Shown here: in pieces, positions 33,537 through 44,148 of the stretch | How positions within the stretch are numbered: the stretch's first letter is position 1 | Layout of the letters: every line of letters starts with the position of its first letter | Assembly: GCF_900115145.1 (NCBI RefSeq) | Contig: NZ_FOVL01000017.1 | Span: forward strand, 1-64,000 | Reading direction: 5' to 3' | Source of the DNA: Salegentibacter flavus | GTDB taxonomy: Bacteria > Bacteroidota > Bacteroidia > Flavobacteriales > Flavobacteriaceae | Length of the DNA stretch: 64,000 nucleotides | Program-made: the position numbers and the translations under genes | The notes under the pieces: model-generated | Seen by the model: only the letters and a program-made list of their open reading frames with translations | The model's database searches: none | Told to the model about the DNA's origin: nothing

Positions 33537-36506
33537 ATGAAATTAAAATTTCTACTATTTGTATTCCTGGCAGGCGCCCAGCTTCAGGCCCAGGAGTACT
33601 TCCCCAAAAATGATGGCGTAAAGACCACAAAAACCGGTACTACCGTTTTTAAAAACGCCAGAATTCATGTAAACCCTACCACTATTATTGACAATGGGAT
33701 GTTTGCTATAAAAGATGGCAAGATCAGCGCTGTGGGAAAAAATATTTCAGTGCCGGCCAACAGCCAGACCATAGACCTGAAAGGCAAAGAAGTTTATCCT
33801 TCCTTTATTGATCTATACAGCGAGTTTGGTGTTGAAAAACCAAAAGCTGCAGGCAATGGCAACGGCCAGCCACAATACGATGCGAGCAGAGAAGGCTATT
33901 ACTGGAATGACCATATTCGTCCCGATAATGATCCGCTATCGGCTTTTAGCTTTGATAAGGATAAAGCCGGAAAACTGCATAAAGCTGGGTTTGGAGTGGT
34001 GAACACTCACCTTGCCGATGGAATTATCCGTGGGAACGGTATGCTGATCGCTCTAAATCCTGATGGAAGTGACGGTGACCGAATCCTTAAACAACGTTCT
34101 GCTCAATATTTGTCATTCGATAAAAGTGCAACTTCCAGGCAGTCCTACCCTACTTCAAAGATGGGTGCGATGGCGCTTATTCGCCAGGCCTATTTGGATG
34201 CTGAATGGTATGCAAAAGGAAAAGCAGAGAACAAGGATCTTGCTTTAGAAGCTCTGAACCGCAATAAAAATTTGTTGCAGATCTTCGCTACCGACAACCT
34301 TCTGGATGAACTCAGAGCCGATAAAATTGGTGATGAATTCGGGATTCAATACACCATTTTGGGAAGCGGATTTGAATATGAAAACCTTGATGAAATCAAG
34401 GAGAGCGATGCCACCTATATTGTACCATTGGAATTCCCTGATGCCTATGATGTGGAAGACCCATTTATGGCTTCAAAGGTAAGTCTGCACGATATGAAAC
34501 GCTGGAACCAGGCGCCGGCCAACTTGAAAATGCTGGCAGAAAACAATGTTCCTTTTACTCTAACCACCGAGGGAATAGATGCCGAGAAAGATTTCAGAAA
34601 AAATCTTTTGAAAGCTGTGGAATATGGACTTAGCCAGGAAGATGCGCTAGCCGCCTTAACCACCGTTCCTGCCGGATTGCTTGGCGAGGAAAATAACCTT
34701 GGAACTATTAAAGAAGGTGCCTGGGCGAATTTTATAATTACTTCGGGTGACTTTTTCGATAAAGAGACCACGCTTTATGAGAACTGGGTTCAGGGAAAAA
34801 GATCGGTTCTTGAAAATATGAATGTCACCAACATTAAAGGTGATTATGACTTGGCTGTAGACGGGAATTCCTATGAAGTGAAGATTACCGGGGAGCCAGC
34901 TAAGCCTAAAGCAGAAGTGAAAATGGGTGAAACAAAAATAGGTTCAAAACTAAGTTTTGTTGACAACTGGATGAACCTGTTGCTCTCTTCTCCAGATACC
35001 ACTAAAACCGAATTCATCAGATTGGTGGCAAATGTACCTTCAGAAACCGACAAAATTTCAGGAAAAGCTATTCTTGCCAATGGGAATGAAACCTCGTTCA
35101 CGGCTACCAAAAAAGACACTGAAGCCACTTCCGAAGAAAAAAAGGATGAAGCTAAAGAAACCCCTGAAGTAAAACCGGTAAGCTTTCCGAATAATGCCTA
35201 CGGCTTTACTGAGAAACCAAAACAGGAAGATATACTCTTCACCAATGCTACGGTATGGACCAATGAGGAGGAAGGAATCCTGGAAAACACCGATGTTCTT
35301 GTGAAGAACGGAAAGATCTCCAGAATTGGCCAGAATCTTAATGCCGGCGGTGCGAAGGTGGTTGACGCTACAGGAAAACACCTTACCTCGGGGATTATAG
35401 ATGAACACACGCATATTGCAGCCTCTGCCATCAATGAGGCCGGGCATAATTCTTCTGCAGAAGTTTCTATGGAAGACGTGGTAGACCCTACTGACATCAA
35501 TATTTATCGAAACCTGGCCGGGGGAGTTACTACGGCCCAGCTGTTGCACGGTTCGGCTAATCCTATTGGAGGACGTTCAGCGATATTGAGGCTTAAATGG
35601 GGAGAATCTGCTGAAGATATAATCTTTGAGGATTCACCTAAGTTCATCAAGTTCGCACTGGGAGAAAACGTAAAACAATCTAACTGGGGCAGCCGCTCCA
35701 GATTCCCACAATCGCGAATGGGAGTGGAACAGGTTTTCACCGATTACTTCACACGCGCCCGTGAGTACGAACAAAACAAGAAAAACGATAAGGACTACAG
35801 GAAGGATCTTGAGATGGAAACCATCGTGGAGATCCTCAATATGGACCGTTATGTTTCAGCGCACTCGTATGTGCAAAGCGAGATAAATATGCTGATGAAA
35901 GTTGCTGAAAACTTCGATTTCAACATCAATACTTTCACTCACATTCTGGAAGGATACAAATTAGCCGATAAGATGAAAGAACACGGTGCCGGCGGTTCCA
36001 CTTTCTCTGATTGGTGGGCTTATAAATACGAGGTTAACGACGCGATTCCGTTTAACGCGCCAATAATGCACAGCCAGGGAATCACCGTTGCCATTAACAG
36101 TGACGATGCAGAGATGAGCCGTAGATTGAACCAGGAAGCAGCCAAAAGCGTAAAATACGGAGGAGTTTCTGAAGAAGATGCCTGGAAATTCGTCACCCTT
36201 AACCCTGCGAAATTGCTTCATATCGATGATAAGGTAGGAAGCATAAAGACAGGCAAGGATGCCGATCTGGTATTATGGAGCGACCATCCGCTTTCGGTTT
36301 ATGCTAAGCCTGAAAAGACACTTATCCAGGGGACAGTTTATTTTGATATTGAAAGAGACGAAGAATTACGCGAAAGGATTTCAGAAGAAAGAAATGAACT
36401 AATTACCCAGATGCTGAAAGCTAAGAACAACGGCGTAAAAACCCAGCCGGTAACCAAAAAGGAAGAACAACACATTCACTGTGACTTCCTTGAAGAAATC
36501 CACTAA
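33537..36506 (+). CDS. Exported double-domain amidohydrolase
   Basis: A 989-residue secreted protein (signal peptide cleaved near LQAQ) made of two amidohydrolase-like halves. The first half (about 30-430) opens FKNARIHVNPTTIIDNGMFAI and reaches PSFIDLYSEFG, where the usual H-x-H metal pair is absent. The second half (from about 560) has ILFTNATVWTNEEEGILENTD and the intact SGIIDEHTHIAASA, plus NSDDAEMSRRLNQEA for the final metal ligand. So only the C-terminal half looks catalytic. It forms a two-gene unit with the next amidohydrolase-like gene. Imidazolonepropionase-like relatives act on cyclic amides; the substrate here is unknown. Confidence 0.85.
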   Translation: MKLKFLLFVFLAGAQLQAQEYFPKNDGVKTTKTGTTVFKNARIHVNPTTIIDNGMFAIKDGKISAVGKNISVPANSQTIDLKGKEVYPSFIDLYSEFGVEKPKAAGNGNGQPQYDASREGYYWNDHIRPDNDPLSAFSFDKDKAGKLHKAGFGVVNTHLADGIIRGNGMLIALNPDGSDGDRILKQRSAQYLSFDKSATSRQSYPTSKMGAMALIRQAYLDAEWYAKGKAENKDLALEALNRNKNLLQIFATDNLLDELRADKIGDEFGIQYTILGSGFEYENLDEIKESDATYIVPLEFPDAYDVEDPFMASKVSLHDMKRWNQAPANLKMLAENNVPFTLTTEGIDAEKDFRKNLLKAVEYGLSQEDALAALTTVPAGLLGEENNLGTIKEGAWANFIITSGDFFDKETTLYENWVQGKRSVLENMNVTNIKGDYDLAVDGNSYEVKITGEPAKPKAEVKMGETKIGSKLSFVDNWMNLLLSSPDTTKTEFIRLVANVPSETDKISGKAILANGNETSFTATKKDTEATSEEKKDEAKETPEVKPVSFPNNAYGFTEKPKQEDILFTNATVWTNEEEGILENTDVLVKNGKISRIGQNLNAGGAKVVDATGKHLTSGIIDEHTHIAASAINEAGHNSSAEVSMEDVVDPTDINIYRNLAGGVTTAQLLHGSANPIGGRSAILRLKWGESAEDIIFEDSPKFIKFALGENVKQSNWGSRSRFPQSRMGVEQVFTDYFTRAREYEQNKKNDKDYRKDLEMETIVEILNMDRYVSAHSYVQSEINMLMKVAENFDFNINTFTHILEGYKLADKMKEHGAGGSTFSDWWAYKYEVNDAIPFNAPIMHSQGITVAINSDDAEMSRRLNQEAAKSVKYGGVSEEDAWKFVTLNPAKLLHIDDKVGSIKTGKDADLVLWSDHPLSVYAKPEKTLIQGTVYFDIERDEELRERISEERNELITQMLKAKNNGVKTQPVTKKEEQHIHCDFLEEIH

Positions 36507-36518
36507 AATTAAAAGACA

Positions 36519-37820
36519 ATGAGAATTACATATATATTCATATTCGTATTTATCTGTTCTTTGGGAACAGGGCTGGCACAACAAACCCCTGCCCCAAAAC
36601 AAAACAATACCATTAGCATTGTGGGCGCAACCGCCCATATCGGGAATGGTCAGGTAATAGAAAACAGTATCCTTACTTTTGAGGAAGGCAAAATCACAGC
36701 TATTGGCGCTTCAGGAGATGTTGATCCCTCGGGAGAAATAATCAATGCTGAAGGAAAACACCTATACCCCGGATTTATCGCTGCTAATGCAACTTTAGGT
36801 CTGGTGGAAATATCTGCCGTTCGTGCTACCGATGATGAAGATGAAATTGGAACAATGCTGCCACACATTCGCAGTCTTATCGCCTATAATGCCGAAAGTA
36901 AACTAATAGAATCTATGCGCCCTAACGGAGTTTTAATGGGCCAGATCGTACCGCGTGGCGGAAGGATCTCGGGTACTTCCTCCATCATGCAATTTGATGC
37001 CTGGAACTGGGAAGATGCGGTAGTAAAAGAAGATGACGCGCTCCATATCAACTGGCCGGGAAGTTTTTCCCGAGGTCGCTGGTGGGCTGGTGAAGATCCC
37101 GGAATAAAACCCAATGAAGAATACCAGCAACACCTTAGAGGTTTGACAGAGTTTTTTAATTCTTCCCGCGCATATCTTGGCGGTGATCGAAAAATAAAGA
37201 ACCTGCCCTACCTGGCTATGGAAAGCGTTTTTGACGGAGATAAAAAGGTCTTCGTTCATGTAGACGGAGAACGGGAGATTCAGGATGTGATCCAGTTTAA
37301 AAAAGACCAGAACCTGGATGAGCTTGTTATCGTAGGTGGTTATGAGGCTCATAAAATAAGCGATCAATTAAAGGAAAATAATATCTCTGTATTGGTTACC
37401 CGCGCCCATAGTACCCCGGATAATGAAGACGATGATTATGATCTTCCATACAAATTGGCTAAGCTGCTTCATAATGAAGGTGTTTTGGTTGGTTTGCAAA
37501 GCAGCGGCAGTATGGAGAGAATGAACACAAGAAACCTCCCCTTCTATGCAGGAACTACCGTAGCCTATGGGATGGATAAAGAAGAGGCTCTTTCCCTTAT
37601 CACTTCTAATGTTGCCAAGATTCTAGGAATAGACGAGTTCGCTGGCAGCCTGGAGGAAGGTAAGGACGCGACTTTGTTCATCAGTGAAGGCGATGCCCTT
37701 GATATGCGCGGTAACATCCTGGACAAAGCCTTTATCCAGGGGCGGGAATTAAGCCTGAAGAGTCATCAAACCGAACTCTACGAGCGTTACAAAGAAAAAT
37801 ACGAGAGTCAGAGCGAATAA
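36519..37820 (+). CDS. Exported amidohydrolase-like protein with degenerate metal site
   Basis: A 433-residue exported protein (signal peptide 1-20) of the same superfamily as the preceding gene. The composite-domain start NTISIVGATAHIGNGQVIEN and the C-terminal return GIDEFAGSLEEGKDATLFI are typical, but the metal motif is replaced: where PGFIDxHxH is expected the sequence is PGFIAANATLG. The final-ligand segment is also changed (LQSSGSMERMN). It is probably not a conventional hydrolase; it may be a non-catalytic partner. It starts 12 bases after the preceding gene and matches the first half of that protein in organisation. Confidence 0.82.
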   Translation: MRITYIFIFVFICSLGTGLAQQTPAPKQNNTISIVGATAHIGNGQVIENSILTFEEGKITAIGASGDVDPSGEIINAEGKHLYPGFIAANATLGLVEISAVRATDDEDEIGTMLPHIRSLIAYNAESKLIESMRPNGVLMGQIVPRGGRISGTSSIMQFDAWNWEDAVVKEDDALHINWPGSFSRGRWWAGEDPGIKPNEEYQQHLRGLTEFFNSSRAYLGGDRKIKNLPYLAMESVFDGDKKVFVHVDGEREIQDVIQFKKDQNLDELVIVGGYEAHKISDQLKENNISVLVTRAHSTPDNEDDDYDLPYKLAKLLHNEGVLVGLQSSGSMERMNTRNLPFYAGTTVAYGMDKEEALSLITSNVAKILGIDEFAGSLEEGKDATLFISEGDALDMRGNILDKAFIQGRELSLKSHQTELYERYKEKYESQSE

Positions 37821-37844
37821 TTCCGACATATAATTTTAGAGATT

Positions 37845-37875
37845 AAAGCTCCCGCAAATTCGGGAGCTTTTTCAT
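37845..37875 (+). terminator. Terminator after the amidohydrolase pair
   Basis: AAAGCTCCCG (37845-37854) pairs with CGGGAGCTTT (37861-37870), followed by TT. Confidence 0.8.
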
Positions 37876-37908
37876 TTGCTATTATTCAAATCTGATTAAT
37901 TTTACCCT

Positions 37909-38718
37909 ATGTACAAGCAAATAAGCAGTTCACAGAATAAAGAGATCAAGCATCTGCACCAGCTTCAGGAAAAATCCCGCCTACGCCGCAAAGAAGGCGT
38001 GTTTTTAGTTGAAGGTGTCAGGGAAACCGGCCTTGCTATCAAAGGAGGTTTTAAGCTGAAAAACATTTTCTTTTGCGAAGAACTTTTTTCAGTAGAAAAA
38101 CTGGAAGATTTAATATCCGACCTGAATGAAAAACCGGAAATAACCGAATTGTCTTCTGAAGTTTATGAAAAACTGGCTTATCGCGGAAGTACGGAGGGCC
38201 TATTGGCATTATTTGAAAGTCGGGAGAATAGTTTGAGTGAATTAAAAATTCAATCGGAAAATCCACTCATTCTGGTTACTGAGGCCCCTGAAAAACCCGG
38301 GAATATTGGCGCGCTTTTACGCACGGCAGATGCCGCGGGTCTTGACGGAGTAATTATTGCGAATCCAAAAACCGATCTATTTAACCCCAACATCATCCGT
38401 TCCAGTGTGGGTTGTGTTTTTACCACTCCTATCGCCACAGGTAGTACAGAAGAAATCATTGATTTCTTAAAACAAAAGAATATTAAAATTTATGCCGCGG
38501 CGCTTCAGGCGTCTAAGGAATATACAAAAGTAGATTATGCCGGATCTTCAGCTATTGTGGTAGGAACAGAGGCTACCGGACTCGGGGATTCCTGGCTGGA
38601 AAATTCAGAAGAAAACATCATAATCCCGATGGGTGGCGAAATAGACTCTATGAATGTTTCAGTTGCGGCCGGAATTCTTATTTTTGAGGCAAAGAGACAG
38701 CGATCTCTTCAACAATAA
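37909..38718 (+). CDS. SpoU-family (TrmH-like) RNA 2'-O-methyltransferase
   Basis: A 269-residue SPOUT methyltransferase with an N-terminal substrate-binding domain (IKHLHQLQEKSRLRRKEGVF then LVEGVRE) and a C-terminal trefoil-knot domain. Motif 1 NIGALLRTADAAG, motif 2 VVGTEATGLGDSW and motif 3 IPMGGEIDSMNVSVAAGI are all present. It methylates ribose 2'-OH in rRNA or tRNA; which nucleotide is not deducible. First gene of a long co-directional run. Confidence 0.9.
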   Translation: MYKQISSSQNKEIKHLHQLQEKSRLRRKEGVFLVEGVRETGLAIKGGFKLKNIFFCEELFSVEKLEDLISDLNEKPEITELSSEVYEKLAYRGSTEGLLALFESRENSLSELKIQSENPLILVTEAPEKPGNIGALLRTADAAGLDGVIIANPKTDLFNPNIIRSSVGCVFTTPIATGSTEEIIDFLKQKNIKIYAAALQASKEYTKVDYAGSSAIVVGTEATGLGDSWLENSEENIIIPMGGEIDSMNVSVAAGILIFEAKRQRSLQQ

Positions 38719-38736
38719 TTTCCAAAATTAAAGCAC

Positions 38737-39972
38737 TTGAATCCTGAAACTCTATATTATATCATCATTGCGATAATCGTCCTGGATTTTCTTGTCGACA
38801 AAATTCTGGACAGCCTGAACGCAAAACATTTTGATGACCCGGTACCCCGGGAACTGGACGACGTTTACGATGAAGAAGCTTATCAAAAATCACAACGCTA
38901 TAAAAAAGAGCGTTACCGTTTTGGTATTATCACTTCCTCTTTCACCCTGGTGCTTACTTTGGGCTTCATTATTTTGGGTGGTTTCCCCTGGGTTGATGGC
39001 ATTGCAAGAAGCATAAGTGATAACCCGATTGTGATTGCGCTTATTTTCTTCGGGATAATTATGCTGGGAAGCGATATCCTTACCACCCCTTTTTCCTGGT
39101 ACAGCACTTTTGTAATTGAAGAAAAATATGGCTTTAATAAAACCACTAAAAAAACTTTCTGGCTTGATAAATTAAAGGGCTGGTTAATGATGATAATTAT
39201 TGGCGGTGGTATCCTGGCTGCGATTGTATGTTTCTACGAATTCGCCGGAAATGATTTCTGGTGGTACACCTGGATAGTGGTTGCCCTGTTTGCCGTATTC
39301 ATGAATATGTTCTATGCCAGACTTATCGTTCCTATCTTTAATAAGCAAACTCCACTTGAAGAAGGCTCTCTTCGGAATAAGATAGAAAGCTATGCCAAAA
39401 GTGTAGGTTTTAAACTGGACAATATTTTTGTGATAGATGGTTCCAAAAGAAGCACCAAGGCGAATGCCTATTTTTCGGGATTTGGAAGGGAAAAACGAAT
39501 TACTTTATTTGATACCCTGATAAACGATCTCGAGGAAGAAGAGATTGTAGCGGTGCTGGCTCACGAAGTTGGGCATTATAAGAAAAAACACATCATAGTT
39601 AACCTGTTAGTTTCTGTGCTTACAACGGGGTTTACACTTTGGCTTTTGTCTTTATTCGTAGATAGTCCTGTTTTATCTCAGGCTTTAGGGGTGGAGATTC
39701 CGTCTTTTCACGTGGGACTCGTCGCTTTTGGAATCCTGTACAGTCCAATTTCAGAAATTACCGGATTGCTAATGAACCTGATCTCGAGAAAATTTGAATA
39801 CCAGGCCGATGATTTTGCACGGGAAACCTATTCGGCGCAACCGCTTATTTCAGGTCTAAAAAAGTTGTCGGGAAACAATTTGAGCAATCTCACCCCGCAC
39901 GAAACTTATGTTTTCGTACATTACTCACATCCCCCACTCCTGCAGCGATACAGAAATTTAACCGGGGCCTGA
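38737..39972 (+). CDS. M48 family (Ste24/CAAX-type) membrane metallopeptidase
   Basis: A 411-residue polytopic membrane zinc protease. Several membrane helices flank the catalytic motif HEVGHYKKKH, and the third ligand lies in KFEYQADDFARE, as in Ste24-type enzymes. NAYFSGFGREKRITLFDTLI before the motif is also conserved. In bacteria the role is membrane protein quality control rather than prenyl-peptide processing, by inference. The start is TTG (MNPETLYYI); no ATG is available before the first helix. Confidence 0.9.
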   Translation: MNPETLYYIIIAIIVLDFLVDKILDSLNAKHFDDPVPRELDDVYDEEAYQKSQRYKKERYRFGIITSSFTLVLTLGFIILGGFPWVDGIARSISDNPIVIALIFFGIIMLGSDILTTPFSWYSTFVIEEKYGFNKTTKKTFWLDKLKGWLMMIIIGGGILAAIVCFYEFAGNDFWWYTWIVVALFAVFMNMFYARLIVPIFNKQTPLEEGSLRNKIESYAKSVGFKLDNIFVIDGSKRSTKANAYFSGFGREKRITLFDTLINDLEEEEIVAVLAHEVGHYKKKHIIVNLLVSVLTTGFTLWLLSLFVDSPVLSQALGVEIPSFHVGLVAFGILYSPISEITGLLMNLISRKFEYQADDFARETYSAQPLISGLKKLSGNNLSNLTPHETYVFVHYSHPPLLQRYRNLTGA

Positions 39973-40010
39973 TTTTTGTTTCATATAAATCTTAATCGTA
40001 TATTCAGGCT

Positions 40011-42221
40011 ATGACAGAAGCAGCTTTAGAAAAAGAAAACAAACAAATTGCCAGGCAATATAAAGAGCTCCTGCGCATTAGTTACCGTAGCTTAAGCAAT
40101 GAAGATAAAAAACAGATTAGGAAGGCTTTTGATATTTCGGTAGAGGCGCACAAAGATCAGCGTCGAAAATCGGGAGAGGCCTATATTTTCCATCCTATTG
40201 CCGTGGCAAAGATCGTGGCTTCAGAGATAGGATTAGATGCTACTTCTATTGTCGCTGCCCTGTTGCATGATGTTGTAGAAGACACCAAATACACACTGGA
40301 AGAGATACAGGAAATGTTTGGGGAGACCGTAGCTAAAATTGTTGATGGGCTTACCAAGATCTCCAGCCTAAAAAAAGATAAAGATGTGTCGCAGCAGGCT
40401 GAAAACTTCAGAAAAATGCTGCTTACCCTTAACGATGATGTAAGGGTGATTATCATCAAGATCGCAGACCGGCTTCACAATATGCAAACGATGGATGCGA
40501 TGCGACCTGACAAACAGGAAAAAATCGCTTCGGAAACCCTTTACATCTATGCGCCCCTGGCCCACCGAATTGGTCTTTATAATATTAAAACAGAACTGGA
40601 GGATCTTGGATTAAAATATACCGAACCCGAGGTGTATAATGATATCCACACTAAAATAAAAGAAAGCAAAGAGGAACAAGACGCCTACATTAAAGAATTC
40701 TCCCGCGTCATTGAAGATTCTCTGAATCAGGAAGACCTGGAATATGAAATAAAGGGTAGACCAAAATCAATATATTCCATAAACCTTAAGATGAAGGCAC
40801 AAAATGTATCTTTTGACGAGGTCTACGACAAATTTGCTATCAGAATTATTTACGATAGCGATCCTGCCAATGAAAAGTTCCTGGCCTGGAAAATCTATTC
40901 AATAGTTACAGATCATTTTCGCCCCAACCCTACCCGTTTGCGGGACTGGATATCTTCTCCCAAATCAACAGGTTACGAAGCCCTGCACATCACCGTTATG
41001 GGGCCAAAAGGCCGCTGGGTAGAGGTCCAAATAAGGAGTCGGCGGATGAATGAAATTGCAGAGAAAGGTTATGCGGCACACTACAAATACAAACAGGGAG
41101 ATGTTCAGGATGACCACGGCATTGAAGAATGGCTGAATAAACTGCAGGAAGCCCTTGAAAATCCTGATGCGAATGCGGTGGATTTTGTAGAGCAATTCAA
41201 ACTCAACCTATATTCCAAGGAGATCTTTGTCTTTACCCCGCAGGGAGACCTTAAATCCTTGCCCAAAGGTTCCACGCCGCTGGACTTCGCTTTCAGCATA
41301 CACACTGAAATTGGTTTAAAAACCCGCGGTGCCAGGGTAAATAACAAACTGGTGCCTTTAAGTCACGAACTAAAAAGCGGAGATCAGGTAGAGATAATTA
41401 CTTCAGAAAATGCCAAGCCCAATATCAACTGGTTAGATTATGCCACCACGGCAAGGGCCAGGGCTAAGATCAAATCATCTCTTAAAGAAGAAAAGAAAGA
41501 GATCGCCGAAGAAGGAAAGGCAATTTTGGCGAGAAAATTAAAGGCTCAGAAAATTCCGTTCAATGAGAAATCGGTGAATGAACTGGTGGTGTTTTTTAAT
41601 TTAAAAACCAGTCTGGATCTGTTTTACCGTGTAGGGATTGGTAAGATAGACAACCAAAAACTTAAGGAATTTGCCAATTCCAGGAGTAATGCCCTGGTGA
41701 GCTATATTAAGCGTAAGATCAAGAAGCCTGTTATAGCTGAAGATCTCAATAAGGACGAGATTACAACCAAATATGATCAGTTGGTTTTTGGCCGGGAAGA
41801 AGATGAAACCCTTGAATACAAATTAGCCAATTGCTGCAACCCAATTCCGGGTGATAATGTATTTGGTTTTGTAACCGTAAACGACGGGATAAAAGTTCAT
41901 AAAAAGGATTGCCCGAATGCCTTACAGCTTCAAAGCAATTATGCCTACAGGATCATTCCGGCTAAATGGATAGACTCCTCTCAGCAGGACTTCAAGGCTG
42001 TGATAAAACTTACCGGTTTGGATAATTTAGGTTTGGTCAGCGAAATAACACAGGAAATCTCCAGCAACCTGAATGTTAATATGAAGAAGATCAATTTTGA
42101 AAGTCTGGATGGGGTATTTAACGGAAGAATTACCCTGGTGGTAAAAAATAATTCTATTCTGAATAAGATCATCGACCGGCTTAAAAAAATTAACGGCATA
42201 GACAAGGTTAGCCGTGAATAA
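40011..42221 (+). CDS. rel: Bifunctional (p)ppGpp synthetase/hydrolase (Rel/SpoT)
   Basis: A 736-residue long RSH enzyme controlling the stringent response. The HD hydrolase domain has H61, H86-D87 (LLHDVVED) and KIADRLHNM, so hydrolase activity should be intact. The synthetase domain contains [14 protein letters not shown] and [14 protein letters not shown] ([20 protein letters not shown]), a zinc-finger-like NCCNPIPGD segment and a C-terminal ACT domain follow. It is the only RSH protein in the window and probably does both reactions. Followed 23 bases later by the Fur-type gene. Confidence 0.95.
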   Translation: MTEAALEKENKQIARQYKELLRISYRSLSNEDKKQIRKAFDISVEAHKDQRRKSGEAYIFHPIAVAKIVASEIGLDATSIVAALLHDVVEDTKYTLEEIQEMFGETVAKIVDGLTKISSLKKDKDVSQQAENFRKMLLTLNDDVRVIIIKIADRLHNMQTMDAMRPDKQEKIASETLYIYAPLAHRIGLYNIKTELEDLGLKYTEPEVYNDIHTKIKESKEEQDAYIKEFSRVIEDSLNQEDLEYEIKGRPKSIYSINLKMKAQNVSFDEVYDKFAIRIIYDSDPANEKFLAWKIYSIVTDHFRPNPTRLRDWISSPKSTGYEALHITVMGPKGRWVEVQIRSRRMNEIAEKGYAAHYKYKQGDVQDDHGIEEWLNKLQEALENPDANAVDFVEQFKLNLYSKEIFVFTPQGDLKSLPKGSTPLDFAFSIHTEIGLKTRGARVNNKLVPLSHELKSGDQVEIITSENAKPNINWLDYATTARARAKIKSSLKEEKKEIAEEGKAILARKLKAQKIPFNEKSVNELVVFFNLKTSLDLFYRVGIGKIDNQKLKEFANSRSNALVSYIKRKIKKPVIAEDLNKDEITTKYDQLVFGREEDETLEYKLANCCNPIPGDNVFGFVTVNDGIKVHKKDCPNALQLQSNYAYRIIPAKWIDSSQQDFKAVIKLTGLDNLGLVSEITQEISSNLNVNMKKINFESLDGVFNGRITLVVKNNSILNKIIDRLKKINGIDKVSRE

Positions 42222-42226
42222 TCCAA

Positions 42227-42234
42227 TACCTTTG
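42227..42234 (+). promoter_or_regulatory. Possible -7 box before the Fur-type gene
   Basis: TACCTTTG (TAnnTTTG) ends 10 bases before the ATG at 42245, inside the short space after rel. An internal promoter for the regulator and purA is possible. Confidence 0.4.
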
Positions 42235-42244
42235 TAACCAAATT

Positions 42245-42700
42245 ATGAGCAAAAAAGTTGTAAATAAAAACGATCAGGCTGTCGTAAAAAATGTCTTTAC
42301 GAAATTCCTGGAGGAAAAGGGCCATCGTAAAACTCCTGAGCGCTTTGCGATTTTGCACGAGATATATAACAACGAAGATCATTTTGATATCGAATCCTTG
42401 TATATCAAGATGAAAAATAAAAAGTACCGGGTTAGCCGTGCTACGCTTTATAATACTATAGAATTGCTACTGGATTGTGGGTTGGTTAGAAAACACCAGT
42501 TTGGTCAAAACCAGGCCCAATATGAAAAATCTTATTTCGACAGGCAGCACGATCATATTATACTTACCGATACCGGAGAGGTTATAGAATTTTGTGATCC
42601 TCGTATCCAATCTATAAAACAAACCATAGAAGAGGTTTTTGATATAGAAATTAAAAAACATTCTTTATACTTTTACGGCAACAAAAAAACAACCACTTAA
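42245..42700 (+). CDS. Fur family transcriptional regulator
   Basis: A 151-residue metal-dependent regulator. The winged-helix domain spans roughly 15-90 ([38 protein letters not shown]), followed by a dimerisation/metal domain with [17 protein letters not shown]. The C-terminal CxxC pairs that bind structural zinc in many Fur proteins are absent, as in several Bacteroidota homologues. Fur, PerR or Zur function cannot be decided by eye. It lies 12 bases before purA, so the two are likely co-transcribed. Confidence 0.87.
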   Translation: MSKKVVNKNDQAVVKNVFTKFLEEKGHRKTPERFAILHEIYNNEDHFDIESLYIKMKNKKYRVSRATLYNTIELLLDCGLVRKHQFGQNQAQYEKSYFDRQHDHIILTDTGEVIEFCDPRIQSIKQTIEEVFDIEIKKHSLYFYGNKKTTT

Positions 42701-42712
42701 CCTAATATTTCA

Positions 42713-43984
42713 ATGGCGGTAGATTTACTACTCGGTCTCCAATGGGGAGACGAAGGCAAAGGAAAAATTGTTGATGTTCTTACCTCAGATTACGAGATTA
42801 TAGCCCGGTTTCAGGGAGGCCCAAACGCAGGTCATACTCTTGAGTTCGATGGTCAAAAACACGTTTTACACACTATACCATCGGGAATATTTCACGAAAA
42901 AACCATCAACCTGATTGGAAACGGAGTAGTGATAGACCCGGTTATTTTTAAAAAGGAGCTGGAGAACCTGCAGAAACACAATATCGATTATAAATCGAAA
43001 CTTTTTATTTCCAGAAAAGCCCACTTAATTCTACCAACCCACCGTTTGCTTGATGCGGCTTCTGAAGCTTCAAAAGGAAAAGCGAAGATAGGTTCCACTC
43101 TCAAGGGAATTGGTCCTACTTATATGGACAAGACCGGTAGAAACGGAATTCGTGTGGGAGACCTGGAACTGGAGAACTGGAAAGATAAATACCGTGCGCT
43201 TGCAGATAAGCACGAAAAGATGATTCAATTCTACGATGTAAACGTACAGTATAATCTCGCTGAACTTGAACAGGAGTTCTATGATGCCGTAGATACCTTA
43301 AAGGAACTTCAGTTTATAGATAGTGAAGCTTTTTTACACCAGGCCCAGAAAGAAGGAAAAACTATCCTTGCTGAAGGTGCCCAGGGTTCTTTGCTCGATA
43401 TCGATTTTGGAACATATCCGTTTGTAACTTCCTCTACTACTACTGCTGCCGGAGCCTGTACAGGTTTAGGAGTAGCTCCCAATCAAATTGGGGAAGCCTA
43501 CGGGATTTTTAAGGCTTATACCACCCGTGTTGGTAGTGGACCCTTTCCCACTGAACTCTTTGATGAGGACGGCGAAACTATGGGCCGGGTAGGAAATGAA
43601 TTCGGTGCTACCACCGGAAGAGCCCGAAGATGTGGCTGGCTGGACCTTGTTGCTCTTAAATATGCTGTGCAGATTAACGGCATCACCCAACTGATAATGA
43701 TGAAAGGAGATGTTCTAAGTGGATTTGAAAAGCTGAAGGTTTGTACCGCATACAATTATAAAGGAGAAAAGATTAAGCATTTACCATACAATATTGAAGC
43801 TGAGAATATAACTCCGGTTTATACAGAACTTAAAGGTTGGGCAGCCGATCTTACCGGAATGACCAAAGCCTCAGAACTTCCAAAGGAATTTAATGATTAT
43901 GTGGAATATCTTGAAAAAGTACTCCAGGTGCCTATAAAAGTGGTGTCTGTGGGACCAGACAGGAAACAAACTATTCTCAGGTAA
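42713..43984 (+). CDS. purA: Adenylosuccinate synthetase
   Basis: A 423-residue enzyme that condenses IMP and aspartate with GTP hydrolysis, the first committed step to AMP. The P-loop-like GDEGKGK is at 12-18; other conserved blocks are GGPNAGHT, STLKGIGPTYMDK, GAQGSLLDIDFGTYPFVTSS and TTGRARRCGWLDLVAL. Length is standard. Ends its transcription segment with a strong terminator. Confidence 0.97.
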   Translation: MAVDLLLGLQWGDEGKGKIVDVLTSDYEIIARFQGGPNAGHTLEFDGQKHVLHTIPSGIFHEKTINLIGNGVVIDPVIFKKELENLQKHNIDYKSKLFISRKAHLILPTHRLLDAASEASKGKAKIGSTLKGIGPTYMDKTGRNGIRVGDLELENWKDKYRALADKHEKMIQFYDVNVQYNLAELEQEFYDAVDTLKELQFIDSEAFLHQAQKEGKTILAEGAQGSLLDIDFGTYPFVTSSTTTAAGACTGLGVAPNQIGEAYGIFKAYTTRVGSGPFPTELFDEDGETMGRVGNEFGATTGRARRCGWLDLVALKYAVQINGITQLIMMKGDVLSGFEKLKVCTAYNYKGEKIKHLPYNIEAENITPVYTELKGWAADLTGMTKASELPKEFNDYVEYLEKVLQVPIKVVSVGPDRKQTILR

Positions 43985-44009
43985 TTTGAAAATAACATTT
44001 TTTAAAGAA

Positions 44010-44042
44010 AGGCCGGTTAAAATTTAACCGGCCTCTTTTTTT
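44010..44042 (+). terminator. Terminator after purA
   Basis: AGGCCGGTTAAA (44010-44021) pairs with TTTAACCGGCCT (44023-44034), followed by seven T residues. Confidence 0.88.
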
Positions 44043-44148
44043 GCTTCAAACCGGCGGAACCACGGCTTTTAGACGCAAGTTTTATAAATAACAGGAATTA
44101 CAATCATTTCTTTCTATTTTCGTTATTTTTGATGAAAATTTCTTCAGC

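Noticed and set aside
42245-42700. Calling the regulator specifically Fur, PerR or Zur
   Set aside because: The metal-binding residues visible do not discriminate between these groups.
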